From the NCBI RefSeq assembly GCF_004353925.1, contig NZ_SMOK01000017.1, forward strand, positions 186,001 through 250,000: a stretch of DNA of 64,000 nucleotides, in the 5' to 3' direction. The notes beneath the pieces are model-generated. The model was not told where the DNA came from. It saw only the letters and a list, made by a program, of their open reading frames with translations, and did no database searches. Positions 17,671-26,940 of the stretch are shown here, one piece after another; the stretch's first letter is position 1, and every line of letters begins with the position of its first letter. Origin of the DNA: Pseudomonas sp. H9 (lineage in GTDB: Bacteria > Pseudomonadota > Gammaproteobacteria > Pseudomonadales > Pseudomonadaceae). The translations under genes and the position numbers were made by a program.

Positions 17671-18855
17671 ATGAGCACCCCGGAAATCTACGTAGTCAGC
17701 GCCGTCCGTTCGGCCATCGGCAGTTTTGGTGGCACCCTCAAGGATATGCCCCTGGCTGACCTGGCCAGCACCGTGACCCGCGCCGCGATCGAGCGTGCCG
17801 GTGTGGCACCTGAACACATCGGCCATGTGGTCATGGGTACCGTGATTCCGACCGAAGCCCGCGATGCCTACCTGGCGCGGGTTGCCGCGATGAACGCCGG
17901 CGTGCCGAAAGAAACCCCGGCCTTCAACGTCAACCGCCTCTGCGGTTCGGGCCTGCAGGCCATCGTCTCTGCCGCGCAAACCCTGCTGCTCGGCGAAGCC
18001 GAAGCAGTGGTGGCCGCCGGTGCCGAATCCATGAGCCGTGGCCCTTACTTGCTGCCGCAAGCCCGTTGGGGTGCGCGCATGGGTGACCTCAATGGCGTCG
18101 ACTACATGCTCGGTGTGCTGCACGACCCGTTCGCCGGCTTCCACATGGGCATCACTGCCGAGAACGTTGCCGAGCGCAATGGCATCACCCGTCAGATGCA
18201 AGACGAAGTTGCCCTGACCAGCCAGCAGCGCGCTGCACGCGCCATCGCCGAAGGCCGATTCACCAGCCAGATCGTGCCGATTGACATCCCAAGCCGCAAA
18301 GGCACCGTGCGCTTTGAAGTCGACGAGCACGTGCGCGGTAATGTGACTGCCGAGCAACTGAGCGGCATGAAAGCTGCCTTCAAGAAAGACGGTACCGTCA
18401 CTGCCGGTAACGCCAGCGGCCTGAACGACGGCGCCGGCGCTCTGGTTCTGGCCACCGGTGATTTCGTCAAACGCCACGGCCTCAAGCCGCTGGCACGCCT
18501 GGTGTCTTACGCCCACGCCGGCGTCGAGCCAGAACTGATGGGCCTGGGCCCGGTTCCTGCCACCCGTAAAGCGCTGGCCAAAGCCGGTATTGAAGTCGCT
18601 GACCTGGACGTTATCGAGTCCAACGAAGCCTTCGCTGCACAGGCCTGCGCGGTGTCTGCCGAGCTGGGCTTTGACCCTGAGAAGGTCAACCCGAACGGTT
18701 CGGGCATTTCCCTCGGCCACCCGGTTGGCGCTACCGGCGCGATCATCGCCACCAAAGCAATCCACGAGCTGCAACGCATTGAAGGCCGTTATGCCCTGGC
18801 CACCATGTGCATCGGCGGCGGTCAAGGCATTGCCGTGGTCTTCGAGCGCGTCTGA
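17671..18855 (+). CDS. Acetyl-CoA C-acyltransferase (thiolase)
   Basis: A 394-residue thiolase. The acyl-accepting C91 (NVNRLCGSGLQA), H350 (SLGHPVGATG) and C380 (TMCIGGGQG) are all present, so it should be active in thiolytic cleavage or condensation of 3-ketoacyl-CoA. GGAG at 17661-17664 precedes ATG 17671. With the following 3-hydroxyacyl-CoA dehydrogenase it forms a short beta-oxidation or ketone-body type module. The same gene order with a TetR gene is common in Pseudomonas putida. The chain-length preference (BktB-like or acetoacetyl-CoA) cannot be read from sequence. Confidence 0.9.
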   Translation: MSTPEIYVVSAVRSAIGSFGGTLKDMPLADLASTVTRAAIERAGVAPEHIGHVVMGTVIPTEARDAYLARVAAMNAGVPKETPAFNVNRLCGSGLQAIVSAAQTLLLGEAEAVVAAGAESMSRGPYLLPQARWGARMGDLNGVDYMLGVLHDPFAGFHMGITAENVAERNGITRQMQDEVALTSQQRAARAIAEGRFTSQIVPIDIPSRKGTVRFEVDEHVRGNVTAEQLSGMKAAFKKDGTVTAGNASGLNDGAGALVLATGDFVKRHGLKPLARLVSYAHAGVEPELMGLGPVPATRKALAKAGIEVADLDVIESNEAFAAQACAVSAELGFDPEKVNPNGSGISLGHPVGATGAIIATKAIHELQRIEGRYALATMCIGGGQGIAVVFERV

Positions 18856-18872
18856 GCCAAGGAGCTTTCAAG

Positions 18873-19721
18873 GTGAGTATTCAGAATATTGCGGTCATCG
18901 GTGCAGGCACCATGGGCAACGGTATTGCCCAGGTCTGTGCGGTGGCCGGTTATCAGGTGACCCTGATCGATGTGTCCGACGCCGCGCTGGAGCGCGGCCT
19001 GGCCACCCTGCGCAAAAACCTCGAGCGTCAGGTCAGCAAACAGACCCTGTCCGCTGAAACCGCCGAAGCGGCAGTGGCACGCATCCGCACCACCACCGAC
19101 TACGCCCAGTTGCAACAGGCGCAATTGGTGATCGAGGCGGCCACCGAGAACCTCGAGCTGAAGTTGCGCATCCTGCAGCAGATCGCCGCCAGCGTCAGCA
19201 GCGACTGCGTGATTGCCACCAACACCTCGTCGCTGTCGATCACGCAACTGGGGGCTGCGGTCAGCCATCCAGAGCGCTTTATCGGCGTGCACTTCTTCAA
19301 CCCAGTGCCGATGATGGCGCTGGTCGAGATCATCCGTGGCCTGCAGACCAACGACGCGACCTACGCTGCGGCATTGGCGCTGACCGAACAGGTGGGCAAG
19401 ACGCCAATCAGTGCCGGCAACCGTCCCGGTTTCGTGGTCAACCGCATCCTTGTGCCGATGATCAACGAAGCCATCTTCGTGCTGCAGGAAGGCCTGGCCA
19501 GTGCCGAAGACATCGACACCGGCATGCGCCTGGGCTGCAACCAACCGATCGGCCCGCTGGCACTGGCCGACCTGATCGGTCTGGACACCCTGCTGGCGAT
19601 CCTCGATGCCTTCTACGAAGGCTACAACGACAGTAAGTACCGCCCTGCTCCCCTGCTCAAGGAAATGGTTGCCGCCGGCTACCTGGGACGCAAGAGCGGT
19701 CGCGGCTTCTACACCTACTGA
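18873..19721 (+). CDS. 3-Hydroxybutyryl-CoA dehydrogenase
   Basis: A 282-residue NAD-dependent enzyme, single-domain length of the PaaH/Hbd type. The Rossmann motif GAGTMGNG starts at residue 10, the substrate-binding NTSSLSI is central, the catalytic H140 lies in GVHFFNPVPMM, and the C-terminal helical domain begins NRPGFVVNRI. GTG 18873 is chosen because AAGGAG at 18859-18864 lies eight bases upstream. It is the second gene of the thiolase operon (17-base gap) and runs into the TetR gene after 11 bases. It catalyses the step before the thiolase. Confidence 0.9.
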   Translation: MSIQNIAVIGAGTMGNGIAQVCAVAGYQVTLIDVSDAALERGLATLRKNLERQVSKQTLSAETAEAAVARIRTTTDYAQLQQAQLVIEAATENLELKLRILQQIAASVSSDCVIATNTSSLSITQLGAAVSHPERFIGVHFFNPVPMMALVEIIRGLQTNDATYAAALALTEQVGKTPISAGNRPGFVVNRILVPMINEAIFVLQEGLASAEDIDTGMRLGCNQPIGPLALADLIGLDTLLAILDAFYEGYNDSKYRPAPLLKEMVAAGYLGRKSGRGFYTY

Positions 19722-19732
19722 GGAGTATGCCC

Positions 19733-20326
19733 ATGAACGCCGCTTTGCGCTGTGCGAACTTCGATGAGCGGCGTGACAGGGCCTTGGCGCTGTTTGCCGA
19801 GAAAGGTTTTGGCCAGGTAAGCATGCGCGAACTGGCCAGCCACCTGGGTTTGACCCCAGGATCGCTGTATCACCATTTTCCCAGCAAGCAGGACTTGCTG
19901 TACGACTTGATCGAAGAGTTGTACGAAGAACTGCTTGCCACCCTTAACCAGGGGCGGCGTGCTCATCAGCAAACCCTGACTGAAGTGATCGCCGCCCATT
20001 GGGCCCTACATGCCGAGCGGCCATTGCAATTTCGCCTGGCCGAGCGCGACCAATGCTGCCTGACGCCCGAGCAGCAGGCCCGTATCGGTGAGTTGCGTCA
20101 ACAGTACGAAACCGCGCTGCTGCGCCTGATCGTGCCCAAGGCCACCTTGCGCGGCAAGGCGCTGAATGCCACGGCCCATGTCATCGCCAACCTACTCAAC
20201 AGCCTGCCTGGCTGGCTGCAAGCCTCACAGCTGCCGCAAGCGCAAGGGTTGGCGTTGATGGAAAGCATGGTATTGGGCGGCATCGAACGCACCTTGCGCG
20301 GCGAAAGCCTCAACACCATGGTATGA
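19733..20326 (+). CDS. TetR-family transcriptional regulator
   Basis: A 197-residue protein with an N-terminal TetR helix-turn-helix (ALALFAEKGFGQVSMRELAS, then LGLTPGSLYHHFPSKQDLL) and an all-helical ligand domain. ATG 19733 lies seven bases after AGGAG (19721-19725); another ATG at 19727 is too close. It is the third gene of the thiolase/dehydrogenase operon and probably represses it in response to an acyl-CoA. The last 74 bases of the gene, with the following REP half, are repeated downstream at 20430-20535. Confidence 0.85.
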   Translation: MNAALRCANFDERRDRALALFAEKGFGQVSMRELASHLGLTPGSLYHHFPSKQDLLYDLIEELYEELLATLNQGRRAHQQTLTEVIAAHWALHAERPLQFRLAERDQCCLTPEQQARIGELRQQYETALLRLIVPKATLRGKALNATAHVIANLLNSLPGWLQASQLPQAQGLALMESMVLGGIERTLRGESLNTMV

Positions 20327-20333
20327 GCAGTCA

Positions 20334-20403
20334 GTGGGAGCGGGCTTGCCCCGCGATAGCGCTGTATCAGTCACATCGCATCGCGGGGCAAGCCCGCTCC
20401 CAC
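20334..20403. repeat. REP inverted pair (BIME), copy 1
   Basis: A 23-bp perfect inverted repeat (GTGGGAGCGGGCTTGCCCCG core) at 20334-20356 and 20381-20403, separated by 24 bases. It lies just after the stop codon of the TetR gene and can act as a transcript end. Confidence 0.9.
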
Positions 20404-20429
20404 AGCAGACCCGCATTGCCCTGGATTGC

Positions 20430-20535
20430 CGTTGATGGAAAGCATGGTATTGGGCGACATCGAACGCACCTTGCGCGGCGAAAGCCTCAACACCATGGTA
20501 TGAGCAGTCAGTGGGAGCGGGCTTGCCCCGCGATA
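20430..20535 (+). pseudogene. Duplicated 3' end of the TetR gene plus REP half
   Basis: Bases 20430-20535 repeat 20253-20358 with a single mismatch (position 20457 against 20280). The copy carries the final codons of the TetR gene, its stop and the first REP half. It has no start and is not expected to make a protein. The offset is 177 bases. Confidence 0.9.
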
Positions 20536-20580
20536 CGATGTGACTGACACACCACTATCGCGGGGCAAGCCCGCTCCCAC
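20511..20580. repeat. REP inverted pair (BIME), copy 2
   Basis: The same 23-bp arms as copy 1, at 20511-20533 and 20558-20580, but with a different spacer. Its first half lies within the 106-bp duplication. Confidence 0.9.
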
Positions 20581-20615
20581 TGAGCAGGGCCTCTGTAAAA
20601 CATGGTATTGCGCAC

Positions 20616-21806
20616 CTACAGTTTGATCAGTGGTAGGCGCACGGTGAAGGTTGCGCCTTCGCCTTCCGCGCTTTGCACCTCGATACGACCGCCATGCGCC
20701 AGCACGATCTGCTCCGAAATGTACAAGCCCAGGCCCAGGCCCGCATTGCCCTGGTTTGAAGTAACACGCTCAAACTGCTGAAAGATGCGCTGCTGGTTCT
20801 GCGGGCTGATGCCAATCCCCTGGTCACGGACCTCGACGCAGGCCAATCCCTGCTCCTCGAAAGTCCGCACCTGGATCGGCTGCCGTGCGCCGTAACGCAA
20901 TGCATTGGTCAACAAGTTGGCTACCACCTGTTCAATGCGAAACTCATCCCACACCCCCAGCAACGGCGCATCGGCCTTGAACTCAAGGGGCGAATCAGCC
21001 GCCACGGCCTGCGCGCTGAAGTTCTCGACCAGGCCAGCCACCAAGTGCGTCAAGTCAAACTGGCCGGGGCGGATCGACAGCTTGCCGGTACGTATCCGTG
21101 ACACATCGAGCATGTCTTCAATCAGGCGGATCAGGCTATTGATCTGGCGTTCGTCGCGTTCGACCATCGCCTGCATCTTGTCGAGGGTAAAGGCCTCGGC
21201 ATTGCCCCGTGCCAAGTGCAATTTGCGCAACTGGGTTTCGAGAATCAGACCATTGAGCGGCGTGCGCACTTCATGCGAGACAATCGACATGAAATCGTCA
21301 CGCATGCGCACCGCATGCTCCAACTCGCGGCGGGCGAACTGCAATTGGGTCAGCAGTTGTTCCTGCTCTTCGCGACTGCGTTCAAGGGCCTCCAATTGCT
21401 GGCCCAAGGCTTTACGCTGGCGGAACAGATCGACAAACACCGCCACTTTGCTTTTCACCGCCTGGATATCCAGGGGTTTGTGCAAAAAGTCCACCGCCCC
21501 GCTTTCATAGCCCTTGAAGGCATAGTTCATTTCGCGCCCGGCGGCGCTGACAAAAACGATGGGGATGTTCTTGGTTTTCTCAGTGCCGCGCATCAGTTCT
21601 GCCAGTTCGAAGCCATTCATGCCGGGCATCTGCACATCCAGAATGGCCAGGGCAAACTCATGTTCAAGTAACAGCGACAACGCTTGGTCGGCAGACTGGG
21701 CTTGATGCACTTCAATGTCGCTGCCCTTGACCACAGCCTCCAGTGCCAGCAGGTTCTCTGGCAGGTCGTCGACGATCAGCACTTTAGCTTGGATATGGCT
21801 TAGCAT
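20616..21806 (-). CDS. Response regulator-histidine kinase fusion (REC-HisKA-HATPase)
   Basis: A 396-residue cytoplasmic protein. The receiver domain comes first (about 6-125: VLIVDDLPEN, phosphoacceptor in LAILDVQMPG, lysine in DFLHKPLD). A coiled coil (about 130-165), a HisKA helix with the H-box SIVSHEVRTPLNG, and a HATPase domain (NLLTNALRYG, VRDQGIGI, GLGLGLYI) follow. It is therefore a kinase controlled by a linked receiver. It is the last gene of a four-gene minus-strand operon with the 23190 hybrid kinase, CheR and CheB, and its ATG overlaps the CheB stop. An output regulator, perhaps the one at 26941, is needed downstream. Confidence 0.88.
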   Translation of the reverse strand: MLSHIQAKVLIVDDLPENLLALEAVVKGSDIEVHQAQSADQALSLLLEHEFALAILDVQMPGMNGFELAELMRGTEKTKNIPIVFVSAAGREMNYAFKGYESGAVDFLHKPLDIQAVKSKVAVFVDLFRQRKALGQQLEALERSREEQEQLLTQLQFARRELEHAVRMRDDFMSIVSHEVRTPLNGLILETQLRKLHLARGNAEAFTLDKMQAMVERDERQINSLIRLIEDMLDVSRIRTGKLSIRPGQFDLTHLVAGLVENFSAQAVAADSPLEFKADAPLLGVWDEFRIEQVVANLLTNALRYGARQPIQVRTFEEQGLACVEVRDQGIGISPQNQQRIFQQFERVTSNQGNAGLGLGLYISEQIVLAHGGRIEVQSAEGEGATFTVRLPLIKL

Positions 21807-22375
21807 TCTGGGGGTTCCAGCTTGGCGAGCAATTGCCCGATGCCGCTCAGCGGCAATATGTAGTCAGGATGGTGCAAGGTCAGCGCGGCCTTGGGCATGG
21901 TCGCGACTTGCGCCTCGTGCGGGTCTTGAACGACGGTATAGCCGCCCAGCTGTTTGATCTGCGCCAGCCCCCGGGCGCCGTCTTCATTGGCGCCTGTCAG
22001 CAGTACCCCGAGCAGCGCCGGACCGTAGGCGTCGGCGGCAGACTCGAACAGAAAGTCGATGGAGGGGCGCGAAAAATACAGCCGTTCCTCCTGGCTCAGG
22101 GAAAAACTGCGGTCACGTTCGACCGACAGGTGATAACCGGGGCCGGCAAAATAAATCATACCGGCAGCCACCGGCTGCTTGTCCTGCGCTTCACACACCG
22201 GGCGCCCCAGCTTGCGGCTGAACACGTCTGCCAGCTGACTGTGACGATCATCGGGCAAGTGCAGCACACACACCAGCGGCACCTGAAAATCCTGCGGCAA
22301 GGCATGGAACAAGGTGAGTAAGGCACTGACGCCACCGGCTGAGGCGCCGAGCACAACCGCTTGGATGCCGTTCAT
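21800..22375 (-). CDS. CheB-type methylesterase domain protein (no receiver)
   Basis: A 191-residue stand-alone CheB catalytic domain. The serine in LGASAGGVSALL, the histidine in VLHLPDDRHSQL and the aspartate in TGANEDGARG form the expected triad. The N-terminal receiver of chemotaxis CheB is missing, so phosphorylation cannot control it directly. ATG 22375 overlaps the CheR stop (ATGA). An in-frame extension upstream to 22483 lies inside cheR and is rejected. Together with CheR it may set the methylation of a receptor or of the large hybrid kinase. Confidence 0.85.
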   Translation of the reverse strand: MNGIQAVVLGASAGGVSALLTLFHALPQDFQVPLVCVLHLPDDRHSQLADVFSRKLGRPVCEAQDKQPVAAGMIYFAGPGYHLSVERDRSFSLSQEERLYFSRPSIDFLFESAADAYGPALLGVLLTGANEDGARGLAQIKQLGGYTVVQDPHEAQVATMPKAALTLHHPDYILPLSGIGQLLAKLEPPEC

Positions 22376-23193
22376 GATTTGCGGTAGATCCGTTCGGGCT
22401 TGACCAGGGTCTGGAACCGGTCCGCATAGGCGGAGAAGTCCAGGGTTTCCTTGCTGCCCAATACCAGAAAACCACGATGGCACAACGATTCGTGAAACAA
22501 GCCGAACGCGCGATCCTGCAAGCGTTTGTTGAAATAGATCAGCACATTGCGGCAGGAGATCAACTGGGTTTCAGAAAACACACTGTCGGTCGCCAGGCTG
22601 TGGTCAGCGAAGGTCACGTTTTCGCGCAGGCTGCTGTCGAGAATGGCATTGCCGTAGGCACAGGTGTAGTACTCGCTGAAGTCTCGCCGGCCACCGGCCT
22701 TGCGGTAGTTCTCGGCATACCCACGCATGTTCTGCATCGAGTAGATACCCTGCTTGGCCTTCTCCAGTGAACTGGGGTTGATGTCGGTGGCATAGATGAT
22801 TGTGCGCTCCAGCAACCCTTCTTCACGCAGCAGGATGGCCATCGAGTAGACCTCTTCACCAGTGCTGCAACCGGCGATCCAGACTTTCAACGACGGCCAG
22901 GTATGCAGCAGCGGCACCACCTCCCGGCGCAGAGCGAGGAAATGTTCCGGGTCGCGAAACATCTCACTGACCGGGATAGTCAGAAACTGCAATAACTGCA
23001 TGAACGTTCCGGGATCGTGCAAGACCCGCTCCTGCAGCGCCGAGACTGTTTTGCAGTCGAACTGGCGCACAGCATGCTGGATCCGGCGCTTGATCGAGGC
23101 CCCGGAATAATCGCGAAAATCGTAGCTGTACTTGAGGTAAATGGCCTCGATCAACAGCCGTATCTCGATGTCAGTGTTACGTTCGATAGTCAA
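22372..23193 (-). CDS. CheR-type protein-glutamate methyltransferase
   Basis: A 273-residue S-adenosylmethionine-dependent methyltransferase. It has the CheR N-terminal helical domain (SYDFRDYSGASIKRRI; LTIPVSEMFRDPEHF) and the SAM-binding loop VWIAGCSTGEEVYSMA, then IIYATDIN and SCRNVLIYF. TTG 23193 is chosen because GGAG lies six bases upstream, the start overlaps the kinase stop (TTGA), and family members begin here. An in-frame GTG at 23217 has no ribosome binding site. It is co-transcribed between the hybrid kinase and CheB. Confidence 0.85.
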   Translation of the reverse strand: MTIERNTDIEIRLLIEAIYLKYSYDFRDYSGASIKRRIQHAVRQFDCKTVSALQERVLHDPGTFMQLLQFLTIPVSEMFRDPEHFLALRREVVPLLHTWPSLKVWIAGCSTGEEVYSMAILLREEGLLERTIIYATDINPSSLEKAKQGIYSMQNMRGYAENYRKAGGRRDFSEYYTCAYGNAILDSSLRENVTFADHSLATDSVFSETQLISCRNVLIYFNKRLQDRAFGLFHESLCHRGFLVLGSKETLDFSAYADRFQTLVKPERIYRKS

Positions 23194-26100
23194 ATGCGCT
23201 CCAGTTGCGGCAGCCACACGCGAATCAGCGAAAACAGGCGGTCAAGGTCGATGGGCTTGGCCAGATAATCATTGGCGCCAGCCTGCAGGCAGCGCTGTTG
23301 ATCATCCTTCATGGCTTTGGCAGTGACGGCGATGATCGGCAGCTTGCGCCACTGCGGCTGTAGACGAATCAGCCGCGTGGCCTCATAGCCATCCATCTCC
23401 GGCATCATCACGTCCATCAACACCAAGTCGATGTCGGTATGCTGTTCCAGGCGTTCGATCGCCTCACGCCCGTTGCGGGCGATCTCGACAATCGCGCCCT
23501 TGTGCTCCAGAGCGCTGGTCAGGGCGAAGATGTTGCGTACGTCATCGTCTACCAGCAGCAGCTTGCGCCCTTCGAAGACTTTATCGCGGCTGCGCGCGGT
23601 CTTGAGCATGCGCTGGCGTTCATGAGACAGCGAGGATTCGACTTTGTGCAGGAACAGGGTCACCTCATCCAGCAAGCGCTCCGGTGAGCGTGCGCCTTTG
23701 ATGATGATCGAGCGTGAATACTTGAGCAGGTCGGCTTCTTCATCGCGGGTCAGGTTGCGCCCGGTGTAGACGATCACCGGCGGAAACGCGCAAATGTCTT
23801 CAGTCGACATGCGTTTGAGCAGTTCATTGCCAAGCATGTCGGGCAGCTTCAGGTCGATGATCATGCAGTCGTAGACGTTCTCGCGCAGCAGGTCCAGGGC
23901 GTCCTGAGCCATACCGACGGCGGTGATCTCGATGTCATCGTCACCAATCAGCCGCGCGATGCTTTCACGCTGCAGATCATCGTCTTCGACCAGCAGGATG
24001 TGCTTGAGCTTCTGGGTCAGTTTGGCTTCCAGGCGGGCGAACACCGCCTTGAGCTCTTCCCGGCTGGTGGGTTTCACCGCATAACCAACGGCACCCATGT
24101 GCATGGCCGCCTCTACCCGGTCCTCCACCGAAATGATGTGCACTGGAATGTGCCGAGTGCTGGCTTGTTCCTTGAGGCGCTGCAAGACGGTGAGGCCGGA
24201 GTGATCCGGCAGGCGCATGTCGAGCAGGATGGCATCGGGAACAAAGCTGGCTGCCAACTCGAAGCCCTCGTCAGCGGCCTGCGCGACCAGGCAGCTGTAG
24301 CCCAGCTCATGGGCCAGGTCGAAGAGAATGCGCGCAAAGTTCGGCTCATCCTCAACCACCAGAATGCAACGATTGCTGAACGGCGCCAGGGCCCGGTCAT
24401 CGGCAAACGCCGGCGCACTGCGCGGCACCGGCGCCGTGGTGGGCGACACCTGGGGTACGTCTGCCACCACGCTGACCGGCATCTGAGCGACGCGTGCCTC
24501 CGGCTTCTGGTTGATGATCGGTTCGTAGCGTTCCGGCAGAATCAGGCTGAACACACTGCCCTGGCCCAGGCTGCTGTCGACGCTGATCTGCCCACCAAGC
24601 AGGTGCGCCAGATCGCGGGAAATCGACAGGCCCAAGCCGGTACCACCATAACGACGGTTGCTGGTGCCATCGGCCTGGTGGAAGGCTTCGAAGATACTTT
24701 GCTGCTGGTCGGCGGCAATACCGATGCCACTGTCGCGAACCGCGAAGACCACGCCGGTACCTGGCTGCCAACTGACCGTCAGGCTGACCTCGCCTTTTTC
24801 GGTGAACTTCACCGCGTTGGACAGCAGGTTTTTCAGGATCTGTTCCAGACGCTGGCGGTCGGTGTACACGCTTTGCGGCACCTGCGGCTCGATGACCACG
24901 CTAAAGCCCAATTGCTTCTCGCTGGCCAGCGGCTCGAACAGCGTTTGCAAGCTCTCAGCCAGGCCAACCAACGGCGTGTTTTGCGGGCGCACCTCAAGCT
25001 TGCCGGCCTCCACCTTGGCGATGTCGAGAATGTCATTGATCAAGCTGAGCAGATCATTACCCGCCGAATAGATCGACTCAGCAAACTTGACCTGTTCGTC
25101 ACTGAGATTCTCCTCGGCATTCTCGGCCAGCAACTTGGCCAAAATCAGCGAGCTGTTGAGCGGCGTGCGCAACTCGTGAGACATATTGGCGAGGAATTCC
25201 GACTTGTACTTGCTCGAACGTTGCAACTCCTGGGCACGGGTCTGCAACTCTGCCTGAGCCTGTTTCAGCTCACCGTTCTTGCGGTTCAGCGCGTCACGCT
25301 GCTCGGCCAGTTGCTCGTTGGTTTGTTCCAACTCGGCCTGTTGCGTCTCAAGATGAGCCTGCGACTCCTTGAGCACGCGCGACTGTTCTTCAAGTTCTTC
25401 GTTAGCGGTTTTCAACTCTTCCTGCTGCACTTGCAGCTCTTCGTTGAGTTGCTGGGTTTCCGCCAGAACTTGCTGCAGGCGTTGGCGATAGCGAGCGCTT
25501 TCAATGGACGTGCCGAGGTTCTCGGCAACCAGCTCCAGCAGTTCGACATCGCGCTCGGTCAATGGCCGCAGAAAGCCCAACTCGACCACACCATTAACCT
25601 GCCCGTCGTTGCTGGCCGGCATCATCAGCACACTGCGCGGCAAGCCTTCACCAAGGCCGGAGCTGACCTTGAAGTAATCGGCTGGCACATCATCAAGGCG
25701 CAGCAGACGCCCCTGGTTCACCGCTTGGGCAAGCATGCCTTCCTGGGCACCGATCACCTGCTCGCGCGCCTGTTGCTCACGAGAAAAACCGTAGGTGGCC
25801 ACCCGATGCAAGCCTCCGTGTTCATCGCGCACATACAGCGCCGCGACCACACTGCCCAGGTAGCGGGCAAAAAACTGCAGAATGTTGTTGCCCAACGTCG
25901 GCAGCGTCAGTTGCCCCAGCACCTGTTCTGCCAGTTGCGTCTGGCCGGTCCGTAACCAGGCTTGTTGTTCAAGACGCTGCGTTGAACGCTGCTGGGCCTG
26001 CAGATTGCTGTTATAGCTTGCAGACAAGGCCAACAGATCGCGCCGCCCCAACCACGCCAGCAGCGCACTGAGCAGGACGATGAAGGCCAGGTACACTGAA

Positions 26101-26663
26101 ATCGCCCACGTCGTCTGCGAGCTGACCTGTTCGTTGCGCGCGACCCTGAACTGCTGCTCCATGCCAATGAACGCCTCGTACTCCCTGCGGATCTCATCGG
26201 TGATGCGCTTGCCGCGCCCTTCTCGAATCGGCCCGCGGTAGTCAGCGTCCTCGCGACGCAGGCCGATCACCTGACTGGCAAAGCTGTTCCACTCTTGTTG
26301 CAGTGCCAGCAAGCGGTCCAGCCGATCCACTTGCTGCGGGTTGTCGGTGACCATTTGCTGCAGGTTCATCAGCCCGGACAGCACTTGCGGCTTGGCTACT
26401 TCATAGGGCTCAAGAAAGCGCTCATCGCCGGTGATGAGAAAACCGCGCATGCCGGTTTCCATGTCGATCGACAGCTTGAACGCCTCGTTGGCGTTATTGA
26501 TCACCCGGTCGGTGTGCTCCACCCACTGGATCGCCGACAACAGGTAGTTGATCACCACCACGAACACCACGGCACTGAGCAGGCCAACGCCAAGAGGCAG
26601 GCCGATGTTGCGACTCAGCAATTTGCGAAAGCTTTGCTGATCGATTGAGGCTGGTTGAATCAT
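23190..26663 (-). CDS. Large hybrid histidine kinase (CHASE3-GAF-HisKA-HATPase-REC-REC-REC)
   Basis: A 1157-residue inner-membrane sensor. In order it has a membrane segment (about 20-45), a CHASE3-type periplasmic domain (MRGFLITGDERFLEPY), a second membrane segment (about 188-208), GAF (about 255-390), a long coiled coil (about 395-500), HisKA with the H-box FLANMSHELRTPLNSS, HATPase (NLLSNAVKFTE; GGTGLGLSI) and three receiver domains (CILVVEDEP, HILLVEDDD, KLLLVDDDV). The third has the strong phosphoacceptor context LVLMDVMMPEMDGYEA. It is the first gene of the operon with CheR, CheB and a REC-kinase, and is divergent from a single-domain response regulator. ATG 26663 gives the expected short N-terminus; a 69-codon upstream extension covers the promoter region. 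Confidence 0.88.
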   Translation of the reverse strand: MIQPASIDQQSFRKLLSRNIGLPLGVGLLSAVVFVVVINYLLSAIQWVEHTDRVINNANEAFKLSIDMETGMRGFLITGDERFLEPYEVAKPQVLSGLMNLQQMVTDNPQQVDRLDRLLALQQEWNSFASQVIGLRREDADYRGPIREGRGKRITDEIRREYEAFIGMEQQFRVARNEQVSSQTTWAISVYLAFIVLLSALLAWLGRRDLLALSASYNSNLQAQQRSTQRLEQQAWLRTGQTQLAEQVLGQLTLPTLGNNILQFFARYLGSVVAALYVRDEHGGLHRVATYGFSREQQAREQVIGAQEGMLAQAVNQGRLLRLDDVPADYFKVSSGLGEGLPRSVLMMPASNDGQVNGVVELGFLRPLTERDVELLELVAENLGTSIESARYRQRLQQVLAETQQLNEELQVQQEELKTANEELEEQSRVLKESQAHLETQQAELEQTNEQLAEQRDALNRKNGELKQAQAELQTRAQELQRSSKYKSEFLANMSHELRTPLNSSLILAKLLAENAEENLSDEQVKFAESIYSAGNDLLSLINDILDIAKVEAGKLEVRPQNTPLVGLAESLQTLFEPLASEKQLGFSVVIEPQVPQSVYTDRQRLEQILKNLLSNAVKFTEKGEVSLTVSWQPGTGVVFAVRDSGIGIAADQQQSIFEAFHQADGTSNRRYGGTGLGLSISRDLAHLLGGQISVDSSLGQGSVFSLILPERYEPIINQKPEARVAQMPVSVVADVPQVSPTTAPVPRSAPAFADDRALAPFSNRCILVVEDEPNFARILFDLAHELGYSCLVAQAADEGFELAASFVPDAILLDMRLPDHSGLTVLQRLKEQASTRHIPVHIISVEDRVEAAMHMGAVGYAVKPTSREELKAVFARLEAKLTQKLKHILLVEDDDLQRESIARLIGDDDIEITAVGMAQDALDLLRENVYDCMIIDLKLPDMLGNELLKRMSTEDICAFPPVIVYTGRNLTRDEEADLLKYSRSIIIKGARSPERLLDEVTLFLHKVESSLSHERQRMLKTARSRDKVFEGRKLLLVDDDVRNIFALTSALEHKGAIVEIARNGREAIERLEQHTDIDLVLMDVMMPEMDGYEATRLIRLQPQWRKLPIIAVTAKAMKDDQQRCLQAGANDYLAKPIDLDRLFSLIRVWLPQLERI

Positions 26664-26940
26664 CGCGTACGTCCGGGCAAGTGAATCAATCAAAAGAGTG
26701 TGGCGGATTATTCGAGTATTTGTTCTATTTCCCGCCAGTGAAGGTGATCCATGCACCTTTCTTGTCATGAGTCTAAACAGCTTTGACATTTCTGGCAGGG
26801 CATTTAGCCAGCATTTGAGGCCTGAATGCCCGGATCGTTCCCTCCCCTTGTACAGATCGCTATGCTGCACAACAAACAGGGAACTTCAGGTAGCGCCCGG
26901 CATACAGAGTAAGTACATACACATGCACAGGACCTTGAAC

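Noticed and set aside
16488..17678. Longer form of the AraC regulator starting at 17678
   Set aside because: The extra 59 residues do not resemble the family N-terminus and would overlap the thiolase leader. ATG 17501 fits known lengths.
20334..20580. Repeats with spacers suggesting a CRISPR array
   Set aside because: The repeats are inverted REP halves, only four copies are present, spacing is irregular, and part of the similarity is a duplicated gene end.
24000..25955. A 651-codon open frame on the plus strand opposite the large hybrid kinase
   Set aside because: It mirrors a clear histidine kinase in a high-GC genome, is rich in Q, H, L and R, shows no domain and has no ribosome binding site.
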